Assembly: GCF_964355755.1 (NCBI RefSeq) | Contig: NC_092671.1 | Location: forward strand, 8,753,001-8,817,000 | Reading direction: 5' to 3' | Length of the DNA: 64,000 bases | DNA from: Antedon mediterranea | Taxonomy: Eukaryota > Echinodermata > Crinoidea > Comatulida > Antedonidae | Shown here: piece by piece, positions 50,001-53,474 of the stretch | Position numbering within the stretch: the first letter of the stretch is position 1 | Layout: each line of letters begins with the position of its first letter | Translations under genes and position numbers: made by a program | Notes under the pieces: model-generated | The model's database searches: none | Told to the model about the DNA's origin: nothing | Seen by the model: the letters and a program-made list of their open reading frames with translations, nothing else

Positions 50001-52260
50001 TAGACAGTTAATCACCTATATCCATTAAATACTCAACAAAAACATGTCAATTTGTATCTTCTAAAACGATCTAACAAGTACTTTAATTACATTTACTGGA
50101 TATAATTGCAATATAATTCTTCTACAAAAATCCATAAAAACTAATATGGTAATGGAAACTTACTCAAGTCTATATTTGTCTACCCACTGGTTGAATGCTG
50201 TTGTAAATGTGTAGCTGTCCACTTCTGTATCTTCACCTTTCGGATCAAGCAAATGAACAAGACCTTCCATTAATCTCACCTAAGATCAGAAAATAATTAT
50301 TGTACAATACCTGTGAAATATTTGATAGACCCCTTTGGGAGATACTGTAAGGTTTGCAGTAGATTACCTGTATTAAGTTATGGAGATTATAGTGAACTAA
50401 TGTATACTATCTCTGGTCAAGTAGAGAAGTTTTAATACAGAAATACTAAATAAATGTTTTTTTTTTTCAATAATAAAGAAAAGTTATGAATGTGTAATGA
50501 ATAAACAAAATTGTCAATGCTTCTTAATCTCAACATTTTCTAATCTGTCTGTACAATCTACAGGTTTCTTTACAAAAATATTTTTTTAATTGGTTAGAAT
50601 AAAGATGTGATTTTGAGCATAACTTTGCAGACATTTTAACAGGCCTTAATAATTTGTTTACTAAATCTTACCATTTCATAATAATGTACCTATCACTATT
50701 TAAAAAAAAAATGATTTTAAAATAAACAGAATGGATATTTTTTCCAACACAACACATTAATATAGAGTGGCCTTAGCGTATAGTAAACTCAAAGGTTGGA
50801 AATAAAGTGGACGCTATGTCTACTATAGGAATCTATTAACAACACTGTTCATGCAGTTTTCTACTGATTAAGAGTACTTATACAGATAATTTTACTTTGC
50901 TTAATTTAACTACGAGTTAAGTAAACAGATCATTCTATGAATATTCACAGCTGGCAAATTTCTCATAATTTATTAAAGAGTTTGTTTTATTTTCACTGCT
51001 GCACTGTACAGTACTGTGAGATTGCTAATTACAATAAAGGCATGCATACTGTGAAGGAAACTTAAAGCTTGGTTCCCACTAGGAATAATGTAATGCAAGG
51101 ACGTATATTCAACGCAAGCGAGTTGACCAATGACAACCGTCAGTTCGCATAATCCATTGCTTGTGATTGGTTGCGTTGTGTTCTAGTGGGAACCAAGTTT
51201 CAAGCCAATATATTCACGCAATTGAACATTCCTGAGTTATGATTGGTTATGCATTTTTCCATGTCACAAAAAGTAGATTAAAATATCAATATGCATGCGC
51301 ATTAGTAACAAATTTTGATTCGTGAAAAATAAATTAGCCTAGTGGAAAACCAGCTTTAGATACTGTACATAGAATAACCAAAATAAATATACATTCTAAT
51401 TACTTAATTAATTGTAAGTAGTAAGTCAATGATAGCCTTGCAAATTGTATAATTGCTTTACTAAAAAGTCAATAACTAAATAAATCATGCAACAGCAAAA
51501 AAAAAAAAAGATACTTGGTTTGTTTCAATTCATTCACCAATAATAATGATAATCACTGTTTAAATTATCAAAGTAAAAATATATTTTAAATACTAAACAA
51601 ACAACTTTTTAAAATTGTATCACTTTTATAATATAAAGTTTTTTTTAAATAAAACACTATTACCTGTGTACTTGCCTGTACAAGTTTGTTTTTGTACTAT
51701 TTTTGACACAACCAGTTAGAAATGTATCCAATCAGTTATTTATTTCACAATTATTGCTGGGTGATTTCATATTTCTCTCCCTAAAGATTCAGTTTTTTAA
51801 ATATACTGTAGGACCATACGTTAGACCTTACCTCATCATCGTTACGCATGGGCATGATGACTGAATGTACACAATCCACTAGATGCGATGGATGCACTTT
51901 CCCAGACTGTGTCACATCACAAGAACCAAATAAACTGTCCAATAAATTTTCCTCATTCACATATTTTTCCCTATTTCCTGCATCTGGCGTCTTGAGAAAA
52001 CTCACAGCTTCCATGTTAATGAAGGAATAAGATATACAATCGGATCCACTTGTTGAGTTGTCTGATCCACTAGGTAGACGTTTTGGCCGGTATTTGCGTA
52101 TACCAATATTTTTCTCTGGAGTTGAATTTTCTTCTAATTCAAATGACGAATCTCCTGATCCTTCAAATGTTTCAGTTGTTTTTGTTAACAAATTTGATGG
52201 AGATATATTAGAATTGATGGGTTCTTCAATTCTCACTGTATCCTTTGTGTTAGTCTCCAT
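1055..52260 (-). CDS. IRAG2: EF-hand/coiled-coil/MRVI1-domain protein (KASH5-IRAG-like), left end open
   Basis: Coding exons in transcript order: 51832-52260, 50164-50279, 49043-49146, 48281-48350, 44111-44269, 43708-43825, 42869-42919, 42401-42478, 41392-41448, 40799-40858, 38433-38627, 36500-36706, 35740-35831, 35427-35464, 34707-34867, 34405-34526, 34089-34129, 33880-33962, 32639-32734, 27008-27115, 21500-21602, 13167-13602, 12752-12869, 12084-12199, 11571-11656, 10389-10541, 10003-10083, 8845-9056, 8006-8143, 7366-7709, 6938-7106, 6230-6361, 5704-5801, 5247-5311, 5013-5027, 3618-3667, 3122-3190, 1055-1123. Every junction keeps phase; the sum is 4,839 bp (1,613 codons). Domains: EF-hand pair (about residues 100-182), coiled coil (about 240-900), low-complexity linker, MRVI1 domain (about 1390-1550). 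IRAG proteins bind IP3 receptors at the ER, and IRAG2/LRMP and KASH5 are tail-anchored KASH proteins of the nuclear envelope. The symbol marks the nearest family, not proven orthology. Phase-0 junctions could hide missed exons. Confidence 0.85.
1474..1649. mobile_element. MITE with GGTTCCCACTAG inverted termini, copy 1
   Basis: About 176 bp. The ends AAGCGTGGTTCCCACTAG and CTAGTGGGAACCAAGCTT are inverted repeats, and the interior is also partly palindromic (CGCAAG/CTTGCG segments, CCAATCACAAGCG/CGCTTGTGATTG). It is rich in CpG compared with the intron around it. Copy 2 (48433-48617) is nearly identical in the opposite orientation, so the family was recently active. Confidence 0.8.
1991..2125 (+). 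repeat. 40-bp tandem repeat, about 3.4 copies
   Basis: The unit starting AATACAGGTAAATAGAGGG recurs at 1991, 2031, 2071 and 2111 with a 40-bp period and few differences. It lies in the intron between exons 37 and 38. No function is evident. Confidence 0.85.
5247..7106 (-). CDS. IRAG2: KASH5-IRAG-like gene, exons 31-34: MRVI1/IRAG domain
   Basis: Exons 6938-7106, 6230-6361, 5704-5801 and 5247-5311. They encode LTEKEVEDKFLNLSIALKTD, FTLEKRVYLQDRQRNLAE, LTSSLHRLSCKAESLGATHQ, and then VMITHVENLKKMYEKQHSEL. The pattern (FxxLSLAxxxDxFTLEKRxxLxxRxRxLAEEN ... HVENLKRMYxKEHAELEE) is the hallmark of the MRVI1 family (IRAG1, IRAG2/LRMP). In vertebrates this family associates with IP3 receptors at the ER; IRAG1 is also the cGMP-kinase substrate in smooth muscle. 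This is the strongest identification in the gene. Confidence 0.93.
5445..5640 (+). mobile_element. SINE body fragment related to the one at 56.2 kb
   Basis: Shares TGTATCCTTAGGCAAGATAC and the following CTCATTCTTTGGATGGGACA with SINE bodies like that at 56160-56200. The tRNA-like head is decayed. Confidence 0.4.
5889..6070. mobile_element. Palindromic MITE (CTCTGTCTACAC family), copy a
   Basis: Family of about 130-180 bp found eleven times in this window. Ends read AAGCTCTGTCTACACTATCA and its reverse complement, followed by AAACTTTATGTGACAAAAAA and by CATATTTGGGCACATCACA inside. Copy a lies in intron 32. Confidence 0.8.
6465..6641. mobile_element. Palindromic MITE (CTCTGTCTACAC family), copy b, with internal repeats
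   Basis: Same termini as copy a. The interior has an extra tandem repeat of the unit ATCACTACCATATATGGGA (three times), which makes an incidental reading frame on the plus strand. Confidence 0.8.
7366..8143 (-). CDS. IRAG2: KASH5-IRAG-like gene, exons 29-30: acidic linker before MRVI1 domain
   Basis: Exon 29 (8006-8143) and exon 30 (7366-7709) are acidic and serine-rich, with a degenerate repeat of (A/S)xxEVEHT (SQEVEHT, PHEVEHT, AQEVERK). Exon 30 ends with SVLRSLGLAKSKDE, which leads directly into the MRVI1 domain. The ATG at 7673 lies inside exon 30; the exon itself opens earlier at a strong acceptor (CCAATTCCAG, ending at 7710). Confidence 0.85.
8425..8775 (+). mobile_element. LINE 3' end fragment (degraded reverse-transcriptase C-terminus)
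   Basis: Translating with frameshifts gives the typical C-terminal tail of a non-LTR retrotransposon ORF2: MLRIPWTDRVSNEDVL, then LRKGDLENLAITGKIEGRRS, RKRVTWLASIAEWIRN and DRELWHNMIAKVS, followed by a (GA)n tail at about 8759-8772. It is broken by stops and lacks the catalytic core, so it is a dead 5'-truncated copy. Confidence 0.7.
8845..9056 (-). CDS. IRAG2: KASH5-IRAG-like gene, exon 28 with in-frame hexapeptide repeats
   Basis: Encodes VPTRTLRSSTPQASMEPQN, then a tandem array GDTPSG/ETPSG/GDTSYGDTSYGD, then acidic QMTLEEDQTM. The 18- and 15-bp DNA repeats run from about 8886 to 8972. Borders: acceptor AAAATGACAG and donor GTTTGT. The repeat count is probably variable between individuals. 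Confidence 0.78.
9118..9184. mobile_element. pogo-like MITE, short copy 1
   Basis: Ends CAGTAGAACTCC and CTACTG as inverted repeats, flanked by TA on both sides, the duplication used by Tc1/mariner-pogo elements. The interior has AAGGGGACACC and TTCCCCTTTGG. It abuts the 105-bp satellite. Confidence 0.55.
9193..9940 (+). repeat. 105-bp satellite array, seven copies
   Basis: The unit starting CAATGGTGGTTAGGGTTAAA begins at 9193, 9298, 9403, 9508, 9613, 9718 and 9823, an exact 105-bp period, with a partial copy at 9928. Units are almost identical, so the array is young or homogenised. Each holds one telomere-like TTAGGGTTAA. It lies in the intron between exons 27 and 28. Confidence 0.95.
10003..12869 (-). 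CDS. IRAG2: KASH5-IRAG-like gene, exons 23-27: disordered linker
   Basis: Exons 12752-12869, 12084-12199, 11571-11656, 10389-10541 and 10003-10083. They encode polar sequence with basic Ser-Pro patches (TPSRKLSPRPKRRIQ; HNNRSRSLSPRNLN), one helical acidic segment (MADILANSYARPAQQIEVL) and the basic segment ERFKNRKGRRAGGG. Such sites suit nuclear localisation or kinase regulation, but this is only inferred. All five junctions keep phase. Confidence 0.8.
13167..13602 (-). CDS. IRAG2: KASH5-IRAG-like gene, exon 22: large low-complexity exon
   Basis: The largest exon after exon 1 (436 bp). It is polar, with many Ser, Thr, His and Pro residues, basic at the start (LDLDKRLLSTSRPYHQ) and acidic later (LPEEDSDSSDTNS). 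It ends NQPPR with donor GTAATG. No known domain is visible; it looks like a disordered linker with likely phosphorylation sites. A different frame of the same exon is also open but lacks matching phases. Confidence 0.82.
14880..15830 (-). repeat. Left arm: ~101-bp tandem repeat, about 8-9 copies
   Basis: The motif TGTGTTTTACTATAACCAAT starts at 14900, 14999, 15100, 15198, 15299, 15400, 15501 and 15602. Each unit also carries its reverse complement (TTGGTTAGAGTAAAACACA) immediately after, forming a ~39-bp hairpin. Units decay toward the centre after 15650. Confidence 0.92.
15990..16400. repeat. Palindromic module 1 with telomere-like ends
   Basis: The left end AACCCTAACCCTAGTTTGAA and the right end TTCAAACTAGGGTTAGGGTT are exact inverses. 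The inward sequence (CGATACGTA blocks, TTCTTACGTCTA/TAGATGTAAGAAC) continues the inversion. The arms are about 150 bp with a short centre. Confidence 0.88.
16610..17015. repeat. Palindromic module 2 with telomere-like ends
   Basis: Second copy of the 15990-16400 module, about 620 bp further on. Left end TAACTCTAACCCTAG, right end CTAGGGTTAGGGTTAAATAA. A third, degraded half (about 17330-17630) keeps ATACGTCTGGTATTTA and GATACGTTTTTTATCTCGAT. Confidence 0.85.
18041..18085. repeat. Short perfect palindrome
   Basis: TCATGGACCTATAAATT and its inverse AATTTATAGGTCCATGA face each other across a few bases (AGT). A related half (AATCATGGACCTATAAAAG) occurs at about 28718. It may be a relic of a small hairpin element. 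Confidence 0.7.
18340..18600 (+). repeat. Nested fold-back, left arm of 15-bp repeats
   Basis: Tandem 15-bp units with consensus ATTGCGTCGATGAAA (variants ATTGCATCGAT and ATGTAGATTGCGTCG). The outer part is GGCGATGATAAAAATTGCG. Because the unit is a multiple of three it gives long meaningless open frames (IASMK repeats). Confidence 0.92.
18985..19260 (-). repeat. Nested fold-back, right arm of 15-bp repeats
   Basis: The inverted partner of 18340-18600: units TTTCATCGACGCAAT and relatives, ending with CGCGATTTTATCATCGCC, the reverse complement of the left outer border. About 385 bp of unrelated sequence separates the arms. Confidence 0.92.
19640..21160 (+). repeat. Right arm: ~101-bp tandem repeat, about 15 copies, inverted
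   Basis: Same monomer as the left arm in opposite orientation. The motif AAAACACAGTG starts at 19653, 19739, 19840, 19938, 20039, 20140 and so on to about 21145. Short open frames across it (starting MSFIMLLNV or MLNCYVNV) are by-products of the repeat and not genes. Confidence 0.92.
21500..21602 (-). CDS. IRAG2: KASH5-IRAG-like gene, exon 21
   Basis: Encodes EALNFNQFQFQQNVADLVDT and a Gln-Ser-rich end. It begins after TATTTTAG and ends one base into a codon at GTAAGTATAC, which fits the two-base start of exon 22. The exon lies about 150 bp from the right end of the large fold-back structure. Confidence 0.8.
21850..22010 (+). mobile_element. Possible tRNA-derived SINE
   Basis: A B-box-like GAGGTTCAATCCCGACCAGG (about 21888) is preceded by a weak A-box-like stretch (TATGGTGCTTGCC). 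The downstream CCTGGGTTGTAACACACAAC then ACTCCACACTTAAAG looks like a SINE body. No clear tail or target duplication was found. Confidence 0.35.
23515..24660 (+). mobile_element. LINE fragment: reverse-transcriptase C-terminal part
   Basis: Translation starting near 23515 gives SHDIHNALNMFSFLLYADDT, which contains the YADD catalytic motif of reverse transcriptase (about 23563). It continues, after one stop, with LSVNLKKC, FLGVYLDSKLNWKHQI, LPYLTYCNIIWGN and LLLIQKKTVRYI, the usual thumb and connection of jockey/CR1-like ORF2. A frameshift near 24060 moves the frame. The 3' end is near AAATAAATGTTACTTGTTG (24620). 5'-truncated and dead. Confidence 0.8.
25816..26854. mobile_element. 1.04-kb inverted-repeat element with 10-bp target duplication
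   Basis: Ends GGGTGTCACGAAACCTAAGA and its exact inverse; the terminal repeats run for about 85 bp and inversion continues deeper (CGCACCTGCCTTGTATTTT at the left and its inverse near 26518; TTTTGTTTCTATGGAACG and its inverse near 26345). Both sides are flanked by the 10-bp direct repeat TGAGAAATCT (25806-25815 and 26855-26864). A target duplication of 8-11 bp with long inverted ends suggests a Mutator-like non-autonomous element. No transposase frame. Confidence 0.85.
27008..27115 (-). CDS. IRAG2: KASH5-IRAG-like gene, exon 20: coiled coil
   Basis: Encodes EFVDQLQGQSVKDKVGRQLS and then LQTQLAKQKSEIASL, a heptad helix, in phase 0 at both ends. The borders are TTCCTACAG on the upstream side and GTAAGTTT downstream. 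It is isolated between introns of about 5.4 and 5.5 kb. Confidence 0.82.
28157..28297. mobile_element. Palindromic MITE (CTCTGTCTACAC family), copy c
   Basis: Recognised by CATTGTCTACACTATCAAAC at the left and GTTTGATAGTGTAGACAGAG at the right. It lies in the intron between exons 19 and 20. Confidence 0.75.
30113..30134 (+). repeat. (TATC)n microsatellite
   Basis: Five to six units of TCTA/TATC in the long intron between exons 19 and 20. No further feature nearby. Confidence 0.9.
32639..38627 (-). CDS. IRAG2: KASH5-IRAG-like gene, exons 11-19: middle coiled coil
   Basis: Exons 38433-38627, 36500-36706, 35740-35831, 35427-35464, 34707-34867, 34405-34526, 34089-34129, 33880-33962 and 32639-32734. 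They start with KLKTEKIQLENQILEIKQEL, pass through a Ser-Thr-Pro linker, and return to helix (SLRQENDRLISALSKANDN, KLESEINQIEAEVQESKKQ). Two exons are only 38 and 41 bp. The last exon has a cluster SLVSCSDCSSNESQ. The function is structural oligomerisation by analogy with other long coiled-coil proteins. Confidence 0.85.
33442..33572. mobile_element. Palindromic MITE (CTCTGTCTACAC family), copy d
   Basis: Left end ACCTCTGTCTACACTATCA, right end TTGATAGTGTAGGCAGAGC, with the usual central CATATATGGACATGATG. Confidence 0.78.
34649..34684. mobile_element. Palindromic MITE fragment, copy e
   Basis: Only one end remains (CACATAAAGTTTGATAGTGT then GACAGAG). It sits immediately beside exon 15. Confidence 0.6.
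36793..36931. mobile_element. pogo-like MITE, copy 2
   Basis: Left end CAGTAGAGCCCCTAATAAAT, right end TAAGTGGGGTTCTACT, with internal CCCCTTAATAGGAGT repeated. Same family as 9118-9184. Confidence 0.55.
36932..38176 (-). other. Intron 11, central part, nothing supported
   Basis: AT-rich sequence between two pogo-like MITEs. A short GC-richer stretch (36960-37085) may be an old repeat, but I cannot assign it. Confidence 0.5.
38177..38359. mobile_element. pogo-like MITE, copy 3
   Basis: TA-flanked element with several CTCTTAATATG and CCCTTAATGG steps and the right end GTGTTCCACTG. Diverged member of the same family. Confidence 0.45.
38681..38849. mobile_element. pogo-like MITE, copy 4
   Basis: Left end CAGTGTAACTTTATTACC, right end AAAAGGGGTTCTACTA. 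Diverged member of the same family, in the same part of the gene as copies 2 and 3. Confidence 0.45.
39239..39831. mobile_element. Long hairpin element, ~165-bp arms
   Basis: The left arm (39239-39412, TTAATTATTGTAGCTAAGAT to GCACCCATGCA) is an almost perfect inverse of the right arm (39668-39831, TGCATGGGTGC to AGCTACAATAATTAA). The ~255-bp spacer is unrelated AT-rich DNA. Arms differ by very few bases, so the insertion is young or the arms undergo conversion. No target duplication could be fixed. Confidence 0.85.
40021..40165. mobile_element. Palindromic MITE (CTCTGTCTACAC family), copy f
   Basis: Left end AAGCCCTGTCTACACTAT, right end AGTTTGATGATGTAGACAGA. Orientation of the interior is reversed relative to copy a. 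Confidence 0.72.
40799..44269 (-). CDS. IRAG2: KASH5-IRAG-like gene, exons 5-10: proximal coiled coil
   Basis: Exons 44111-44269, 43708-43825, 42869-42919, 42401-42478, 41392-41448 and 40799-40858. They encode heptad-patterned helix such as LTEQNAKLKSQLEVTEESN and RVQKCEDLQTVLLEEQNEK. The segment with ENAKL..Q.E..EE.N..L..EL resembles the KASH5 coiled-coil domain. Four of the six exons are 51-78 bp and in phase 0, a modular coiled-coil layout. Two copies of the palindromic MITE family lie in these introns. Confidence 0.88.
43272..43329. mobile_element. pogo-like MITE, fragment 5
   Basis: Begins CAGTAGAATTTCTCC and keeps TTAAGGGACACTCTGTTGGG. The other end is missing where palindromic MITE copy g begins. 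Confidence 0.4.
43331..43491. mobile_element. Palindromic MITE (CTCTGTCTACAC family), copy g
   Basis: Left end GTCTGTCTACACTATCAAAC, right end TTTGATAGTGTAGTTGACAG. It lies directly next to a pogo-like MITE end (43272-43329), so one element may have inserted into the other. Confidence 0.75.
43943..44086. mobile_element. Palindromic MITE (CTCTGTCTACAC family), copy h
   Basis: Left end AAAGCTCTGTTTACACTATC, right end TTTGATAGTGTAGACATAGC, ending about 25 bp from exon 5 (44111). Confidence 0.75.
45167..45246 (-). CDS. IRAG2: Alternative internal first exon with ATG at 45231
   Basis: On the minus strand TTACCATGGATACC starts at about 45236, a near-ideal animal start context. The frame from the ATG reads MDTIDNDTATWNNRQLMWLN and ends in GA at donor GTAAGTAAT. 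That fits the one-base start of exon 5 and gives a glutamate codon. Exon 4 also ends two bases into a codon but cannot join this exon without a stop, using any acceptor I can see. It therefore behaves as a mutually exclusive first exon for a shorter protein lacking the EF-hands. An unspliced 5' UTR would extend to the right. Confidence 0.6.
45247..46663 (-). other. Part of intron 4; imperfect ~120-bp repeats
   Basis: Region 45310-45600 holds two imperfect copies of a ~125-bp unit (ACAGGCAACCACTGAA..TTGCAGAATAATCAAGTGG). If the exon at 45167-45246 is a true first exon, its promoter should lie here. The remainder shows nothing clear. Confidence 0.45.
46664..47240 (-). mobile_element. CR1-like LINE 3' fragment
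   Basis: The open frame 47240-46743 reads FVQSLVLSHIDYANALYYGL, KRLLHQAAKIIVRKGRYDS, LHWLPMSHRCQFKIACLVW and FAVAGPKIWNRLPSHIK, the conserved C-terminal tail of CR1-type reverse transcriptases, with an intact stop. Downstream come TGAAGCGCCGCTGATTATAA, a short TGTGCGCTATACAAG tail and an (ATA)n run (46669-46690), typical of CR1 3' ends. The 5' part with the catalytic YADD is absent, so the copy is dead although its remaining frame is open. Confidence 0.85.
48281..49146 (-). CDS. IRAG2: KASH5-IRAG-like gene, exons 3-4: linker
   Basis: Exon 3 (49043-49146) encodes a linker ending in a basic SIAQWCRRRHRSS segment. Exon 4 (48281-48350) encodes LDVSMFSYGSLEGNGGEMS, a serine-glycine segment like the one before the coiled coil of KASH5. 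Exon 4 ends two bases into a codon (GG/GTAAGT) and joins exon 5 (44111-44269, starting with one base) as a glycine codon, skipping the exon at 45167-45246. Confidence 0.85.
48433..48617. mobile_element. MITE with GGTTCCCACTAG inverted termini, copy 2
   Basis: Nearly the exact reverse complement of copy 1 at 1474-1649, lying in the intron between exons 3 and 4 of the KASH5-IRAG-like gene. Left flank TATTAAG, right flank CTTTATA. No coding capacity, so it would need a transposase supplied elsewhere. Confidence 0.8.
50164..50279 (-). CDS. IRAG2: KASH5-IRAG-like gene, exon 2: second half of EF-hand pair
   Basis: Encodes VRLMEGLVHLLDPKGEDTEV followed by DSYTFTTAFNQWVDKYRLE. The pattern LxxLLDPxGE...VDxxTFxxxxxxW is that of the KASH5 EF-hand region. 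Classical calcium-binding loop residues are incomplete, as in KASH5, so calcium binding should not be assumed. Borders are CTTAG/GTGAGA and GA/GTAAGT. Confidence 0.9.
50280..51831 (-). other. Intron 1 of the coding part; MITE only
   Basis: AT-rich intron with one diverged TTCCCACTAG MITE (51064-51200). Nothing else is supported. Confidence 0.5.
51064..51200. mobile_element. MITE with GGTTCCCACTAG inverted termini, copy 3 (diverged)
   Basis: Shorter (about 137 bp) relative of copies 1 and 2 with the same termini (AAGCTTGGTTCCCACTAG and CTAGTGGGAACCAAG) but with an internal deletion and several changes. Confidence 0.7.
51832..52260 (-). CDS. IRAG2: KASH5-IRAG-like gene, exon 1 (first coding)
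   Basis: The ATG at 52260 has a good context (ACAAAATGG) and lies just inside a strong acceptor (TTTTTTTACTGAAG, ending near 52277). An in-frame ATG at 52302 would fall in the intron if this acceptor is used. The exon encodes about 100 residues rich in Ser, Thr, Glu and Asn, then LLDSLFGSCDVTQSGKV, the first half of the EF-hand-like pair, and ends at PMRNDDE with donor GTAAGG. The EF motif resembles the N-terminus of vertebrate KASH5 (CCDC155), where this domain binds dynein light intermediate chain. Confidence 0.88.
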
Positions 52261-52418
52261 TTTGTTACCGTATTCTTCAGTAAAAAAAATATTAATTTTC
52301 ATTATAAACTGCTATAAATATAAATTGGTTGCAAGTTAAATTTTCTTTTATGATTGTGTAGCATTTGTTTTCAATGACGTGAAAATGCTTGTAGGGACTG
52401 TACTGGACTATGTCTTAA

Positions 52419-52676
52419 CCCTTTGAAGATGTGGTATGTATCCCATACGGGGTAATTTACTGTCCCAGGATGCGAGGCCCATATATGTACGGGTTGAATT
52501 TTTTGGGTCACTGAATTGCACTTTTTGAGCATTTGACCTTTGATCTAGGTAAAAAAATGCAATTTTTCGGAAGGCCAAAACATTTCACATAATAATGCAT
52601 TTTTCCTAAACCTAAAATACCTTATCATTTAGCCTCACTCAGTCACTGTGGGTAGATATCTCGCGTCTTCAAAGGG
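52419..52676. mobile_element. piggyBac-like MITE flanked by TTAA
   Basis: Ends CCCTTTGAAGATG and CGTCTTCAAAGGG are inverted repeats, and both sides carry TTAA (52415-52418 and 52677-52680). TTAA duplication with CCCTTT termini is the signature of piggyBac elements. It is 258 bp with no coding capacity, in the probable 5' UTR intron of the KASH5-IRAG-like gene. Confidence 0.75.
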
Positions 52677-53171
52677 TTAATAGAGTTAGTTAGCGCCTAC
52701 TAAACAGTAAGGTAGGCCTACTAGGCCTAGTTAGTAGTCCTATATATAGGAGCCCCTTTTCCCAATTAAAAGTTCTCATCATTTATCTATCTTTTTATTT
52801 AGGATAATTTACCTCATTTACTTTAGGCATACAATTTGAATAAATAGTTATTTTAATGAATATTACATATAATAGGCCTACTTACTTCAACACTTGAAAT
52901 TGAAAAGCACAATCTGTAAGGAAATCTACATAAAAAAACACCTGCTTGACGATGGTCCTGGCGACTCGCCTTTTTTTGGTTGATTTGGCAGTCTCGTACG
53001 TCTGACGGCCTTACCACCAGGCTAGCTAGCCTCTAGGCTAGGCCTAGCTTCTAAACTAGCTGAGCTGGTGACATTTACTACATGTTATGAATGGTATTTG
53101 CTTTACAGTATTTCTTTACCTAACAAATAAATAAATTATACAAAATATTTAAAAGAGCGCCTTACTTAACC

Positions 53172-53300
53172 TAGGCCTAGGCTAGTTTATTTCGATTTGA
53201 TTCAAAAATCCCTCGCATAAGATGTTGTCTGCAGCCTCGGTGGTTGACTCGCTGTGTGTGTGCTATGTCTCCTCCCACTCTCTGCTGTGTCACGTCGCGC
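53172..53300 (-). promoter_or_regulatory. Probable promoter and non-coding first exon of the KASH5-IRAG-like gene
   Basis: A GC-richer patch with several CpG and CGCGCG steps. On the minus strand it has a TGACGTT half-CRE (about 53305-53311) and a clean donor (GGTTAA then GTAAGG, near 53172). A first untranslated exon ending there would splice to the acceptor just before the ATG at 52260. A piggyBac-like MITE lies in that first intron. Confidence 0.4.
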
Positions 53301-53468
53301 GAACAACGTCATGACAATGTCAATGAAGGTCATTTTTTTCAATTAATCGATGAATTTGATTGGTTGAAAGTATTCTTTAAAAACCAAGTGTGCATAATAA
53401 TTTTCCACACCTCTTTATTTTTCGCAAATTCAGTAAAACAAAAACACATTTTTCGAAATTAGTTAAGA

Positions 53469-53474
53469 TTTATT
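53469..53474 (-). terminator. Candidate cortactin poly(A) signal
   Basis: AATAAA on the minus strand (TTTATT on plus). It is the last clear signal before the GC-richer region taken as the start of the next gene. Other AT-rich hexamers upstream are possible, so this is a tentative choice. Confidence 0.35.
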
